Assembly (NCBI GenBank): GCA_009930475.1
Contig: RZYC01000009.1
Location: 1 to 64,000, forward strand
DNA from: Spartobacteria bacterium
GTDB taxonomy: Bacteria; Verrucomicrobiota; Kiritimatiellia; RZYC01
Reading direction: 5' to 3'
Length of the DNA: 64,000 bases
The notes beneath the pieces are model-generated. The model was not told the DNA's origin. It made no database searches and was given only the letters and a program-made list of their open reading frames with translations. Shown here in pieces: positions 41,406-50,373 of this stretch. Numbering within the stretch: position 1 is the first letter of the stretch; every line of letters starts with the position of its first letter. The position numbers and the translations under genes were made by a program.

Positions 41406-44400
41406 GTGAAGTATACGATAAAGAATACTTTTTACATTGTAATCGTCGTCATGCTGCTCGTGGATGTGGGCTTTATCGCCCAATCCTTTGTGGCATCTCG
41501 CCGTATATCGGGAAACATGGACAAGGTAGCTCAACTGATGCAGCTGGAACGCAGCATCGGTACGGTGACCAAGGCCTTCTGGCATGTGCGTTTTATCGAG
41601 CGGTCATTGCTGAATCAGCAGCAGATGGATCCGGCCTTGTCGAAGCAGTACGATGAAAGTCTGGAGTTTATCCGGTACGAACTTGACCGTGTTGTAAAGG
41701 CACCCTATGCGACGGTATTCGAAAAAAACATAGCCGAGGCCAAAGAACTGCTGCGATCCTATGATCAGGTTATGAGTCGGCAGCTGCAACTGCGCACACG
41801 CCAGAGGCTGGTACGGACACAGCTTGACGGATCCTACCAAAACATGGTCTCGGCCTCGCTGATGACATCGGACATTACTATTTTGCGTCCGCTTTTTAAT
41901 ATTGCCCGTTTTCAGAATGATTATTTTGTGTACCGGAATGCGTCAAAGCTTAAGGCGATGGAGATTGTTCTTAAGGTTTTCAAAGCCAATCTGAAAAAAG
42001 AAAATGTTATCGGCGCCAGGCTTGAACCACTGGCAATGAAGTTTGAGGAACTGATTACAGAAGATTTTGAACTCCACCGGCAGTCGATGGAAATCACGGA
42101 AGAGTTTAATGCGCTGAGCACCGACCTAACCGAACTGATGACCAATTTGAGTCAGACCACGGCCGCCCTTGTATCCACCGATTCCATAAAAATACGTCAA
42201 ATGAATGGAAGTATACGCAATTCTTTGCTGGCCATATCATTAGCGGTTTTCTTTTTTATGCTTCTGCTGCTGTGGTTTATCAACCGGATCATTGTCCGTC
42301 CGATCCTGGCCCTGTCGGCCGTTGTGGATCAAATACGAAGAGGCGAGCAGGCAGAGCGATGTGCGGCCTCAGGCGATAATGAGGTGGCTCATCTGGGCGG
42401 GGCGATAAACAGTCTGCTCAACACCATTGATGAACGGAATCATGAACTCATTTCGTATCAGAAAGGATTGGAGGACAAGGTGGCTTTGCGCACTGCAGAA
42501 TTAGAAGACAGTGTGCGGCGGGCTCAGGAGCTGACACGCGCAGCAGATGCGGCCAACAAGGCCAAGTCAGAATTCATGGCGAATATGAGTCATGAACTGC
42601 GAACCCCGATGAACGGGGTGATCGGTATGACCGGTATTTTGATTAATACAGACTTGAATGCCGAACAGCGTCAGTACGCAGAAATTGTACGATCCAGCGG
42701 GACGCATCTTCTCAACCTGATCAACGAAGTGCTGGACTTTTCTAAAATCGAAGCCGGGAAATTGGTACTTGAGAGCTATCCCTTTGATTTGCAGTCGGTC
42801 ATGGAAGAAGTTTCGGATGTTATTGCGATCAAAGCCCACGAGAAAAAACTGGATTATTCGTGGATTATTGAGCCCGATGTACCTCGGAATCTGGTTGGTG
42901 ATGCGGGCCGGTTGCGCCAGATTTTGATTAATCTGATCGGCAATGCTGCCAAGTTTACTGATGAAGGCGAGGTAAGCATTGATATCACCGTAAAATCAGA
43001 AACAGAAAGCCAGCTGGAACTGCTGTTTCGGGTCAGTGATACGGGGATTGGGATTCCCCTGGAAAAGCAGTCGCATTTATTTAATGCTTTTGAACAGATA
43101 GACTCTTCTACGACGCGCAAGTATGGCGGAACGGGGCTGGGACTGGCCATATCAAAGCGATTGGTGGAAATGATGGATGGCTGCATATCCGTGGAGAGTC
43201 ATCCGGGACAGGGGGCGACCTTCAGTTTTACCGCTGTATTGGAGCGGGGGGAAGAGGTTGCGGAAGCTGATGAGTTAGTGCATTCTTTTGAAGGCGTTCG
43301 TATTCTGCATGTTGATGACAATGCCAATAACCGTCGTTTCATGAAAATCCTTTTTTCCGCATGGAAGTGTACCTTGCGGCAAGTTGAATCAGCGGCGGCG
43401 GCTATACAGGAATTGAAAACGGCGTATGATTGTCAGCAGCCGTTTGATATCCTTCTGACAGACATGCAGATGCCGGTTAAAAACGGATTGGATCTGACGC
43501 GTGATGTACATGCCGATCGCGATTTTAAAAACCTGCCGGTGGTGCTGCTCACATCCATGGATATGTCCGCAGAGCGAGATACGCTTATGAAAGCGGGTGT
43601 CCTCGAATGCATCAACAAGCCCATTCGCAGTTCACAGTTGTTTGATTGTCTGATTGATATTATTCGAGGCGGGCTGCTGCTTCCTTCGGATGCGAGTCAG
43701 GCGGAGACCGCGATATACGGAAGCGGGAATGTTCCGGCACCAAAGGTGCTGCTGGTGGAGGATAATCAGACGAATCAGCAGGTTGCCTCCATTATGTTAC
43801 GCGAAATGGGGTGCAAGGTTGATATTGCATCGGATGGATTTGAGGCCCTGGCGGCTTTGGGGCAAAAGGATTACGATTTGGTGTTTATGGATTGTCAGAT
43901 GCCGAATATGGATGGCTATGAGGCCGCCCGTCGAATTCGCGATCCTTGGTCGACCGTACGTCGTCATGATATTCCTATTATTGCCCTCACCGCTCATGCG
44001 CTGGAAGGCGCAAAGGAAACCTGTTTTGCTGCGGGAATGAATGAATTTGTGACGAAACCCTTTCAGCCCAAGGAGCTTCGAGCTACACTGAAACGCTGGA
44101 TCCCGGAAGAGCTGTCGTCGCCGTCACAGGAATCCGTTAATCCCGTCGCCCCGTCGCCCGTTAAGGCGGATACCGATGCGCAGGTTGCGGAGCAGGATGA
44201 ACAACTCATTTTTAATCGCGACGAGTTTTTTGGACGGATGATGAATAAAGAATCACTGGTGCAGAGTGTCCTCGAGGCGTTTAATCAGTCCACTCCGCAG
44301 CTGATGTCTGATTTGGAAATCGCACTGACAGACTGGCAGGTCAAGGAGGCTGCACGGCTTGCCCACAGTTTAAAAGGCGCGTCAGCCAATGTTGCTGCCG

Positions 44401-44528
44401 GGCGACTGAACTCGTCTTTTGTTAAATTGGAAGAAGCACTTCACGGCAATAATCAGGACGAGGCCCTGCGTATGTACAAGATATGTACGGAACAGCTTGT
44501 GGTGTGGCAGAAGGCGGCCTTGAATTGA
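41406..44528 (+). CDS. Membrane hybrid histidine kinase (HAMP-HK-REC-REC-HPt)
   Basis: 1040 residues from GTG 41406, with GAGGG upstream. TM1 (about 9-28) and TM2 (about 277-297) flank a helical periplasmic region of about 240 residues. Then HAMP ([18 protein letters not shown]), coiled coil, HisKA with phospho-His396 in [15 protein letters not shown], HATPase with [21 protein letters not shown] and GTGLGLAIS, a first receiver (Asp686 in LLTDMQMP), a second receiver (Asp829 in [12 protein letters not shown]) and an HPt with His987 in [12 protein letters not shown]. All phosphorelay residues are present. The duplicated sugar-binding protein just upstream is the probable input; CheY-like regulators follow. 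Confidence 0.93.
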   Translation: MKYTIKNTFYIVIVVMLLVDVGFIAQSFVASRRISGNMDKVAQLMQLERSIGTVTKAFWHVRFIERSLLNQQQMDPALSKQYDESLEFIRYELDRVVKAPYATVFEKNIAEAKELLRSYDQVMSRQLQLRTRQRLVRTQLDGSYQNMVSASLMTSDITILRPLFNIARFQNDYFVYRNASKLKAMEIVLKVFKANLKKENVIGARLEPLAMKFEELITEDFELHRQSMEITEEFNALSTDLTELMTNLSQTTAALVSTDSIKIRQMNGSIRNSLLAISLAVFFFMLLLLWFINRIIVRPILALSAVVDQIRRGEQAERCAASGDNEVAHLGGAINSLLNTIDERNHELISYQKGLEDKVALRTAELEDSVRRAQELTRAADAANKAKSEFMANMSHELRTPMNGVIGMTGILINTDLNAEQRQYAEIVRSSGTHLLNLINEVLDFSKIEAGKLVLESYPFDLQSVMEEVSDVIAIKAHEKKLDYSWIIEPDVPRNLVGDAGRLRQILINLIGNAAKFTDEGEVSIDITVKSETESQLELLFRVSDTGIGIPLEKQSHLFNAFEQIDSSTTRKYGGTGLGLAISKRLVEMMDGCISVESHPGQGATFSFTAVLERGEEVAEADELVHSFEGVRILHVDDNANNRRFMKILFSAWKCTLRQVESAAAAIQELKTAYDCQQPFDILLTDMQMPVKNGLDLTRDVHADRDFKNLPVVLLTSMDMSAERDTLMKAGVLECINKPIRSSQLFDCLIDIIRGGLLLPSDASQAETAIYGSGNVPAPKVLLVEDNQTNQQVASIMLREMGCKVDIASDGFEALAALGQKDYDLVFMDCQMPNMDGYEAARRIRDPWSTVRRHDIPIIALTAHALEGAKETCFAAGMNEFVTKPFQPKELRATLKRWIPEELSSPSQESVNPVAPSPVKADTDAQVAEQDEQLIFNRDEFFGRMMNKESLVQSVLEAFNQSTPQLMSDLEIALTDWQVKEAARLAHSLKGASANVAAGRLNSSFVKLEEALHGNNQDEALRMYKICTEQLVVWQKAALN

Positions 44529-44554
44529 TTTCATTTGATTTGTTGAATTATTCT

Positions 44555-44582
44555 GGTTGCCTATTACCCCGGCAACTTTTAT
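44555..44582 (+). terminator. Rho-independent terminator after the hybrid kinase
   Basis: GTTGCC (44556-44561) and GGCAAC (44571-44576) form a 6-bp stem with a 9-base loop, followed by TTTTAT. It separates the kinase from the following CheY-like gene, which therefore probably has its own promoter in the next 80 bases. Confidence 0.6.
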
Positions 44583-44659
44583 AATGCGGCTTATTCGGCA
44601 TGGTTAACCGTTTTGTTGTTTGGTATCAAGTGAAGATAGTATAAGAGTATAAGGGTGTT

Positions 44660-45061
44660 ATGAATAAGATACTTGTTGTGGACGATGATTTTGTGAATCG
44701 GCTGGTCCTTCAGAAAATGTGTGAAGAATTCGGCGAAGTCCATGTGGCTGTAAACGGGAAGGAAGCACTGGTTGCTATTCGTCTGGCCTTTGATGAGGGT
44801 AAACCTTACGACGTTATCTGTCTGGATTTAATGATGCCGGAAATGGACGGGCATGATGCCCTGTGCGCTATTCGTGGTATGGAGGAAGAACTGCATATTA
44901 CCGAGGAACAGCGCCCAAAAATTTTAATGACAACCGCCCTGGATGACAGTTCCAATGTGATGAAAGCCTTCCGCGGCCAGTGTGATGGCTATTTGGTGAA
45001 GCCCATTGATAGTAGTAAGCTGGCAGATTATATCAGCGAATTTGGTTCTAAAGGTGGATAA
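44660..45061 (+). CDS. CheY-like single-domain response regulator
   Basis: 133 residues, a lone receiver: KILVVDDDFVNRLVLQKM (acidic pocket), phospho-acceptor Asp in VICLDLMMPEMDGHDAL (about residue 57), TTALDDS and the Lys in LVKPIDSSK. No output domain, so it works by protein contact like CheY. AAGGG lies just upstream. It begins the phosphatase and partner-switch genes, 3 bases before the next start. Confidence 0.9.
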   Translation: MNKILVVDDDFVNRLVLQKMCEEFGEVHVAVNGKEALVAIRLAFDEGKPYDVICLDLMMPEMDGHDALCAIRGMEEELHITEEQRPKILMTTALDDSSNVMKAFRGQCDGYLVKPIDSSKLADYISEFGSKGG

Positions 45062-45064
45062 TTT

Positions 45065-46174
45065 ATGACTCACCGAACGAGCCCGTTAGTACTGGTCGTC
45101 GATGATGATATAGTTACAGCGAAAATGCTGAGTCACATCCTGAATAAGGAAGGCTTTAGCACTGCGATGGCGGCTACGGGGGCAGAAGCTGTGGCTCTCG
45201 GACTGGAGCTACGTCCCAGCCTCATTTTACTCGATGTGAACCTGCCTGACATGAATGGCTTTGATGTTTGCGCTAAACTCAAGGAATCCACCGGCGATCT
45301 TATGACTCCCGTCATCTTTGTGTCTGCCGTGGAGGATGTTCAGGCCAAAGTGCGGGGTTTTGATGCGGGCGGGGTCGATTATGTGACCAAACCAGTGGCT
45401 GCGCCGGAAGTCATTGCTCGGGTACGGACGCATATTCGTTTGAAAAATGTTGTGGAAAAACTGGCGAGACTTCAGGCTGAGCGTATCGATAAACTGGCTG
45501 CGGCGCAGCAGATGACCATGCCGTCAGAGGACAGTCTCCCGCAGGCACGCTTTTATGCTGTGGTGAGTCATATCCACGGGGCAGGAGGAGATTTTTATGA
45601 TGTCATCGAGATGGGCGATTCCATTTTTGATTACGTGGTAGCGGACGCCTGCGGGCATGATGTTGATGCCTCGTTCTGGACGGCGGCTTTCAAGGCGCTG
45701 ATTTATGAAAATGCATCTGCGGTAAATTTACCCAAGAACATCCTGGAGGCATGCAACAGTTCCCTTCACCGCATCTTGCCGTCAGGTGCTTTTTTTACGG
45801 TTGTCTATGCTCGATTGAATCGCAGCGCGGGGATTATGACCATTGTTAATGCCGCACATCCGCCTGCTATTTATATTCCTCGTGTGGGACCGGTGGTGAC
45901 GGTTGATCAATCAGGAGATTTACTGGGGGCTTTTCCCGAGGCGTATTTCGGTGTGACAGAACAGCCATGTCACTATGGCGACCGTTTTTTATTTTATACC
46001 GACGGACTGGCGGAAGCCGTGGGAGACCTTTATGCAGGGGTGACTGCGATATGCAATGCCTGTACAAAAAATAGAGACAGGCCTTTGAAAGAAATGATTC
46101 GGCTGATTCGTTCAGAAGTATTAAAAGATGTTGTGGTACAGGATGATGTACTTCTTCTGGGAGTGGAGATATGA
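45065..46174 (+). CDS. Response regulator with PP2C/SpoIIE phosphatase output
   Basis: 369 residues. Receiver (about 8-125) with phospho-Asp in LILLDVNLPDMNGFDV and lysine in YVTKPVAAPE. A coiled linker leads to a PPM/SpoIIE domain (about 150-369): VSHIHGAGGDFYDVIEMGD (metal-binding Gly-Asp), VVADACGHDVDASFW, GAFFTVVYARL, RFLFYTDGLAEAV and VQDDVLLLGVEI. Such proteins dephosphorylate STAS-domain antagonists, turning on a partner switch when the receiver is phosphorylated. The stop overlaps the start of the kinase/STAS fusion (ATGA), its obvious partner. Confidence 0.92.
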   Translation: MTHRTSPLVLVVDDDIVTAKMLSHILNKEGFSTAMAATGAEAVALGLELRPSLILLDVNLPDMNGFDVCAKLKESTGDLMTPVIFVSAVEDVQAKVRGFDAGGVDYVTKPVAAPEVIARVRTHIRLKNVVEKLARLQAERIDKLAAAQQMTMPSEDSLPQARFYAVVSHIHGAGGDFYDVIEMGDSIFDYVVADACGHDVDASFWTAAFKALIYENASAVNLPKNILEACNSSLHRILPSGAFFTVVYARLNRSAGIMTIVNAAHPPAIYIPRVGPVVTVDQSGDLLGAFPEAYFGVTEQPCHYGDRFLFYTDGLAEAVGDLYAGVTAICNACTKNRDRPLKEMIRLIRSEVLKDVVVQDDVLLLGVEI

Positions 46175-46893
46175 GCCGGATCGCTATACAAAGAAAATAT
46201 GAACCCGATTTGATCTATGTCGATGCATTTTGCCGAGAGCTGCAGGCCTTGTTGCGGGATCGGGGACTTGATGATGTATTATTTGACGTCGAACTGCTTG
46301 CCCGTGAAGCGATGACCAATGCGGTTGTGCATGGTGCGGGTGAGGCGGACGGCACTTTTCTGTGTGTTTCCCTGTATATCGGCTCGCGCTGGCTGCTGCT
46401 GCGGGTCGGTGATGGTGGAAGCGGATTTGATTGGCACCGTGCCATGAAGGTCGGTCTTGACCCGGAAGCCACCTGCGGTCGGGGAATCCCTATTTATAAC
46501 ATGTATGCTGATCGCGTCTCATTCAACACGGTCGGCAGTAGCGTTTCATTATGGAAAAAAATCCGTGGAGGAAAAAATACGATGAGTCAGTACACTGTTA
46601 AAACCATTGATGGCGTATGTCATATTACATTGTCTGGAGATTTAACTGCGTCATTAGTTCCTGAAATAAAGGAGTTACTGGAGAAGGAATTTGACACCGG
46701 TCTTCAGTCTATGGAATTTGATTTGGATGCGACCGATGTATTGGATTCCAGCGGGATCGGACTGTTGGTAGCCTGCCATAACAGCCTGACAAAACAAGGT
46801 GGTCAGATTCGTATCATTAATGTGAACAGCAACATATTACGCCTGATGCAGGGCATGCGTTTGGAAAAACGACTGAATGTAAGCGGAAAATAA
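46171..46893 (+). CDS. Fusion of anti-sigma-factor kinase (RsbW-like) and STAS antagonist (RsbV-like)
   Basis: 240 residues joining both halves of a partner switch. Residues 1-135: GHKL kinase with LLAREAMTNAVVHGAG (N-box), LLRVGDGGSGFDW (G1) and TCGRGIPIYNMYADRVSF (G2). Residues 138-240: STAS domain with ITLSGDLTASLVPE and DATDVLDSSGIGLLVACHN, in which the Ser of DSSG is the expected phosphorylation site. An internal ATG at 46582 with GGAGG 10 bases upstream is in frame at codon 138, so a separate STAS protein could also be made. The phosphatase encoded just upstream should act on that Ser. Confidence 0.9.
   Translation: MSRIAIQRKYEPDLIYVDAFCRELQALLRDRGLDDVLFDVELLAREAMTNAVVHGAGEADGTFLCVSLYIGSRWLLLRVGDGGSGFDWHRAMKVGLDPEATCGRGIPIYNMYADRVSFNTVGSSVSLWKKIRGGKNTMSQYTVKTIDGVCHITLSGDLTASLVPEIKELLEKEFDTGLQSMEFDLDATDVLDSSGIGLLVACHNSLTKQGGQIRIINVNSNILRLMQGMRLEKRLNVSGK
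46567..46584 (+). promoter_or_regulatory. Internal ribosome binding site and start within the kinase/STAS gene
   Basis: GGAGG (46567-46571) followed after 10 bases by ATG (46582-46584), exactly where the STAS domain begins (MSQYTVKTID). In frame with the host gene. This looks like the start of an originally separate rsbV-like gene whose predecessor lost its stop codon. Confidence 0.65.
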
Positions 46894-46906
46894 AGGGAGT
46901 TAAGTG

Positions 46907-49900
46907 ATGTCTGACAATTTGATGCAGGAATTCATAGCCGAATCACGTGATCATCTGGCGACCATTGAAGCGGATTTGCTGGCTATTGAGGATGCAGGAG
47001 ATCAATTGGACGATGAATTGATCAACAAAGTTTTCAGAGCGGCGCATTCGATCAAGGGCGGCAGCGGTTTTTTTGGACTGGTAAATATTAAAGAGCTGGC
47101 GCACAAGGCGGAAACAGTGCTGGATATGATGCGCAGCCGAAAAATTATGCCGAATCCGGAGGTTATTAATATTTTGCTTCAGTCCTTCGATGTACTGAGG
47201 GATATGATCAATGATGTGGGTGAAAGTGAGTCCTATGATATATCAGATCAGCTGGTGTCGCTCAATGGATTGACCTCGTCCTATCTCCCTCCATCGGAAA
47301 AGCAGGTGCTGAGCCAGGATGTGATCTTTACGATTGGAACGCGCGAGATTCGTATTCCGCGCATCGACGTAACGCAGTGTAAAAAACGGGCTCAATATAT
47401 TTATTCCATCGATTACGATCTGTTACACGATATCGAGTTCAAAGGACAGACGCCATGGGATGTGATAAAACGGCTGACGGCCTCGGGTGAAATGCTGGAT
47501 GCTTCGATTGATTTCGAAGCGGTGGGTACGCTGGACGGGCCGGGCACCAATGTGATTCCCTTTAACGTCATTCATGCCACCGTGGCTGAACCGGATATGG
47601 CGGAGCCTCTTTACGGCGTGCCCGGCGACCGGGTGCATGTGCTGGCAAATCCCAATGAACCCAGCACTGGCACGGTCGTCAATTGCGAAGTGTTTAATTC
47701 CGGCATGATGAAACCCGTGACTGCTGCGGTGGATGCGGCACCTGCTGTGCCGCCGGTACCTGCACCGCCGGTCGCTGCACCGCCAGTCGCTGTACAGCCC
47801 GTGGAAAAGCAGCCTGTTTCCGGGGAGTCTGCGATGGATGATCTTCCTTTGCTGAACATGGAAATGGACACGCCGGAGACGGGACTGGCTACGCTGCCGA
47901 AATCGAAAAAAAGTGGATCGGATCGGAAGATTACGAAAAATGCAGATACGTCACTGCGCGTGAATGTGAGTCTGCTGGAGTCGTTAATGAATCTGGCCGG
48001 TGAACTTGTTTTAAGCCGGAATCAGTTACGTGAGGCCGTGAGTCGGTCTGATGAGCGCTCCATTGTGGTCAGTTCGCAGCGAATCAGTCTGGTTACTTCG
48101 GAACTGCAGGAAACGATCATGCAGACCCGTATGCAGCCGGTGGGTTCGATTTTTGCAAAATTTCCGCGTCTGGTGCGGGATCTCGCCAGAGATTTGGAAA
48201 AGGATATTGTCCTGAATATCGATGGCAAAGAAGTGGAACTGGATAAGACCCTGATTGAAGGCTTAAGCGATCCGCTGACGCATATGGTGCGTAATGCGGT
48301 GGATCACGGCATTGAGAAGCCTGCGGATCGTGTGCGGGCGGGAAAGAAAGCCCAGGGAACGGTTCATTTGCAGGCCTATCATGAAGCAGGACTGGTGATC
48401 ATTGAGCTGCAGGATGATGGAAAGGGCATTGATGCGGAACGTGTCGCTCTGTCGGCCGTTAAAAAAGGGCTGATTACCCAGGAAAAAATGCGGAATATGT
48501 CCGACAAGGAAAAGTTCCGTTTAATCTTTCTGCCCGGGTTATCCACTGCGGAAAAAGTGACAGATGTCTCGGGGCGCGGTGTGGGCATGGATGTGGTGCA
48601 GTCGAATATTGAACGCCTGGGCGGGAAAGTGGAAATTGATTCTATGCCTGGTAAAGGCTCGGTCTTCCGGATAAAAATGCCGTTAACGCTGGCGATTATC
48701 CCCTCATTGATTGTTGATGCCAATGGCCAGCGATTCGCTATACCTCAGGTAAATGTGGCGGAACTGCTTCATATCCATGCGGAAGATATTCATTCGCGCA
48801 TAGATGTGGTCGGAGATGCCGAGGTGCTTCTGCTTCGTGAACAGCTGGTTCCGATTGTGCGCTTCAATTCGGTTTTTGCCGCAAATAGTTCCATATCGGA
48901 CTGGAGGCATGAGAAACCGGACTCTGACCGCAAAGATGCTTTGGGTGGTCGGGTGAAACGAAAATCAGGTGCAGGCGGCAGGGGTACTGCGGATCATGCG
49001 GTGAATATCGTGGTGGTTTCCACGGGTGCGATGCAATACGGACTGATCGTCGATACGTTCCAGAATACGGAAGAGATTGTAGTCAAGCCTCTGGGGCAGC
49101 ATCTGAAGAATCTGCAGGAATATGCCGGCGCAACCATTATGGGTGACGGAAAAGTGGCACTGATTCTGGATGTGACCGGTTTGGCGGCCAAGGCCGAACT
49201 GGCGTCGGTTGTGGCTTCAACGCCGAAAATGACGACGACACAGGATCATGATGCTGAGCAGCGCACGGATGTTCATTCGCTGATGATGTTTTACAACAGC
49301 CCTGGTGAGGCATGCGCGTTGCCGCTTGAATCTGTGCAGCGCCTGGAAAGGATCTCGCCGAAGCAGGTGGAAAAGGTTGGTGGTCGCCATACCATGCAAT
49401 ATCGCGGGGAAGCACTGCCGCTGGTGATGCTGGCGGATACCGCTGATGTTCCACTGATTGAGATGAACAACGATTTGATTGTTGTTGTCACCAAAGTCTA
49501 TGGACGTGATGTAGGATTGCTGGGTTGTATGCCTGTAGATGTGGTGGAGACGGATATCCATATCGACAAGGAAACTCTCCGCCAGAAGGGCATTGCTGGG
49601 TCTTGCATCATTAAAGACAGCACGGTGCTGATGATTGATATTTTTGAATTGGTCGAAAAAACCCATCCCGAGTGGGTTCGTAAAAAAGACATCGCAGCAA
49701 AGACGCGAGACGGTGATCCGAGTGTTCTTTTGGCGGAGGATTCAGATTTCTTCCGCTCACAGGAGAAGAAAATCATTGAAAATGCCGGATTTAATGTCCT
49801 TGAGGCACCCGACGGCGAAGAGGCCTGGGAGGTATTGCTTAAAAATCCGGATGCCGTTCAGGTCGTTGTGACCGATATTGAAATGCCGCGATTAAATGGG

Positions 49901-50083
49901 CTTGGACTTGCGCAGCGTATTCGTGCCGACGCCCGTTTCAGTCATTTACCGATTATCGGGGTAACCTCGCTGGCCGGTGATGAAGATATGGCCAAGGGAA
50001 AAGCGGCCGGCATCGATGATTATCAGGTGAAATTGGATCAGGAGCGACTGATTGCCAAGTTGCGTGAAATGGTTCGTGGGTAA
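46907..50083 (+). CDS. cheA: CheA-type chemosensory kinase with two CheW-like domains and a receiver
   Basis: 1058 residues from ATG 46907 (GGGAG 8 bases upstream). P1 with phospho-His47 in FRAAHSIKGGSGFFG. An unusual domain (about 125-255, IGTREIRIPRIDV ... IPFNVIHATVAEPDM) in place of the classical P2. A Pro/Ala/Val linker (AAPAVPPVPAPPVAAPPVAV). Dimerisation P3 (LLESLMNLAGELVLSRNQLRE), P4 kinase (LTHMVRNAVDHGIE, DDGKGID, GRGVGMDVVQSNI). A first CheW domain (about 590-770), a second CheW-like domain (about 785-930), and a C-terminal receiver (SVLLAEDSDFFRSQ; Asp in VVVTDIEMPRLNG; the usual KPxx Lys region reads VKLDQE). It is the hub kinase for the chemoreceptor encoded next. Confidence 0.94.
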   Translation: MSDNLMQEFIAESRDHLATIEADLLAIEDAGDQLDDELINKVFRAAHSIKGGSGFFGLVNIKELAHKAETVLDMMRSRKIMPNPEVINILLQSFDVLRDMINDVGESESYDISDQLVSLNGLTSSYLPPSEKQVLSQDVIFTIGTREIRIPRIDVTQCKKRAQYIYSIDYDLLHDIEFKGQTPWDVIKRLTASGEMLDASIDFEAVGTLDGPGTNVIPFNVIHATVAEPDMAEPLYGVPGDRVHVLANPNEPSTGTVVNCEVFNSGMMKPVTAAVDAAPAVPPVPAPPVAAPPVAVQPVEKQPVSGESAMDDLPLLNMEMDTPETGLATLPKSKKSGSDRKITKNADTSLRVNVSLLESLMNLAGELVLSRNQLREAVSRSDERSIVVSSQRISLVTSELQETIMQTRMQPVGSIFAKFPRLVRDLARDLEKDIVLNIDGKEVELDKTLIEGLSDPLTHMVRNAVDHGIEKPADRVRAGKKAQGTVHLQAYHEAGLVIIELQDDGKGIDAERVALSAVKKGLITQEKMRNMSDKEKFRLIFLPGLSTAEKVTDVSGRGVGMDVVQSNIERLGGKVEIDSMPGKGSVFRIKMPLTLAIIPSLIVDANGQRFAIPQVNVAELLHIHAEDIHSRIDVVGDAEVLLLREQLVPIVRFNSVFAANSSISDWRHEKPDSDRKDALGGRVKRKSGAGGRGTADHAVNIVVVSTGAMQYGLIVDTFQNTEEIVVKPLGQHLKNLQEYAGATIMGDGKVALILDVTGLAAKAELASVVASTPKMTTTQDHDAEQRTDVHSLMMFYNSPGEACALPLESVQRLERISPKQVEKVGGRHTMQYRGEALPLVMLADTADVPLIEMNNDLIVVVTKVYGRDVGLLGCMPVDVVETDIHIDKETLRQKGIAGSCIIKDSTVLMIDIFELVEKTHPEWVRKKDIAAKTRDGDPSVLLAEDSDFFRSQEKKIIENAGFNVLEAPDGEEAWEVLLKNPDAVQVVVTDIEMPRLNGLGLAQRIRADARFSHLPIIGVTSLAGDEDMAKGKAAGIDDYQVKLDQERLIAKLREMVRG

Positions 50084-50137
50084 AGCGAATGTTCGCATGA
50101 TGGATTGTTTTTCCAATGTAAAAATGCACATGTATTT

Positions 50138-50222
50138 AACGCCGCTGGTGTTATGGCTCCCGTTTCGGGGTAGGCAAATACGCAGCCTCTAGACTGGTTG
50201 CCGAAACACCGCTGGTGTTTTT
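50138..50222 (+). ncRNA. Candidate riboswitch-like leader with attenuator
   Basis: A compact structured segment between cheA and the chemoreceptor gene. Hairpin 1 is AACGCCGCTGGTGTT (50138-50152). A 7-bp stem pairs GTTTCGG (50162-50168) with CCGAAAC (50201-50207) around about 32 bases that can form GGCAA/TTGCC. Hairpin 2, AACACCGCTGGTGTT (50205-50219), is perfect and runs into TTTTT, a terminator. Its 5' arm overlaps the 3' arm of the closing stem, so the two are mutually exclusive, as in a transcriptional riboswitch. The aptamer class is not recognised; weak resemblance to the c-di-GMP-I core (GGCAAA, ACGCA, TTGCCGA) is noted but not claimed. Confidence 0.5.
50205..50222 (+). terminator. Rho-independent terminator in the chemoreceptor leader
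   Basis: AACACC-GCT-GGTGTT followed by TTT, giving a run of five T at 50218-50222. It could end the cheA transcript or act as the off-state of the leader described above. Confidence 0.65.
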
Positions 50223-50249
50223 GGGTGTGAAACGTTCAAAAACAGGATT

Positions 50250-50322
50250 AAAAAAAGTTCCAATGGTTGGAACTTTTCAAAGGTGAGATTTTAAAAAAGT
50301 TCCAATGGTTGGAACTTTTCAA
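50250..50322. repeat. Two TTCCAATGGTTGGAA palindromes in tandem
   Basis: Copies at 50258-50272 and 50300-50314, both with the TGG core and embedded in a longer direct repeat (AAAAAAGTTCCAATGG... then TTGGAACTTTTCAAA) with a 42-base period. They lie between the leader terminator and the chemoreceptor start, 60-115 bases before its ATG. Confidence 0.9.
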
Positions 50323-50373
50323 AAAGACAATTTGTACAGGAAACAAAAAAAAAAAACACACGGAGACATAGTA

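Noticed and set aside
50138-50222. Assignment of the leader RNA to the c-di-GMP-I (GEMM) class
   Set aside because: GGCAAA, ACGCA and TTGCCGA occur in order, but the GNRA hairpin between the first two that the class requires is missing, so only an unclassified structure is claimed.
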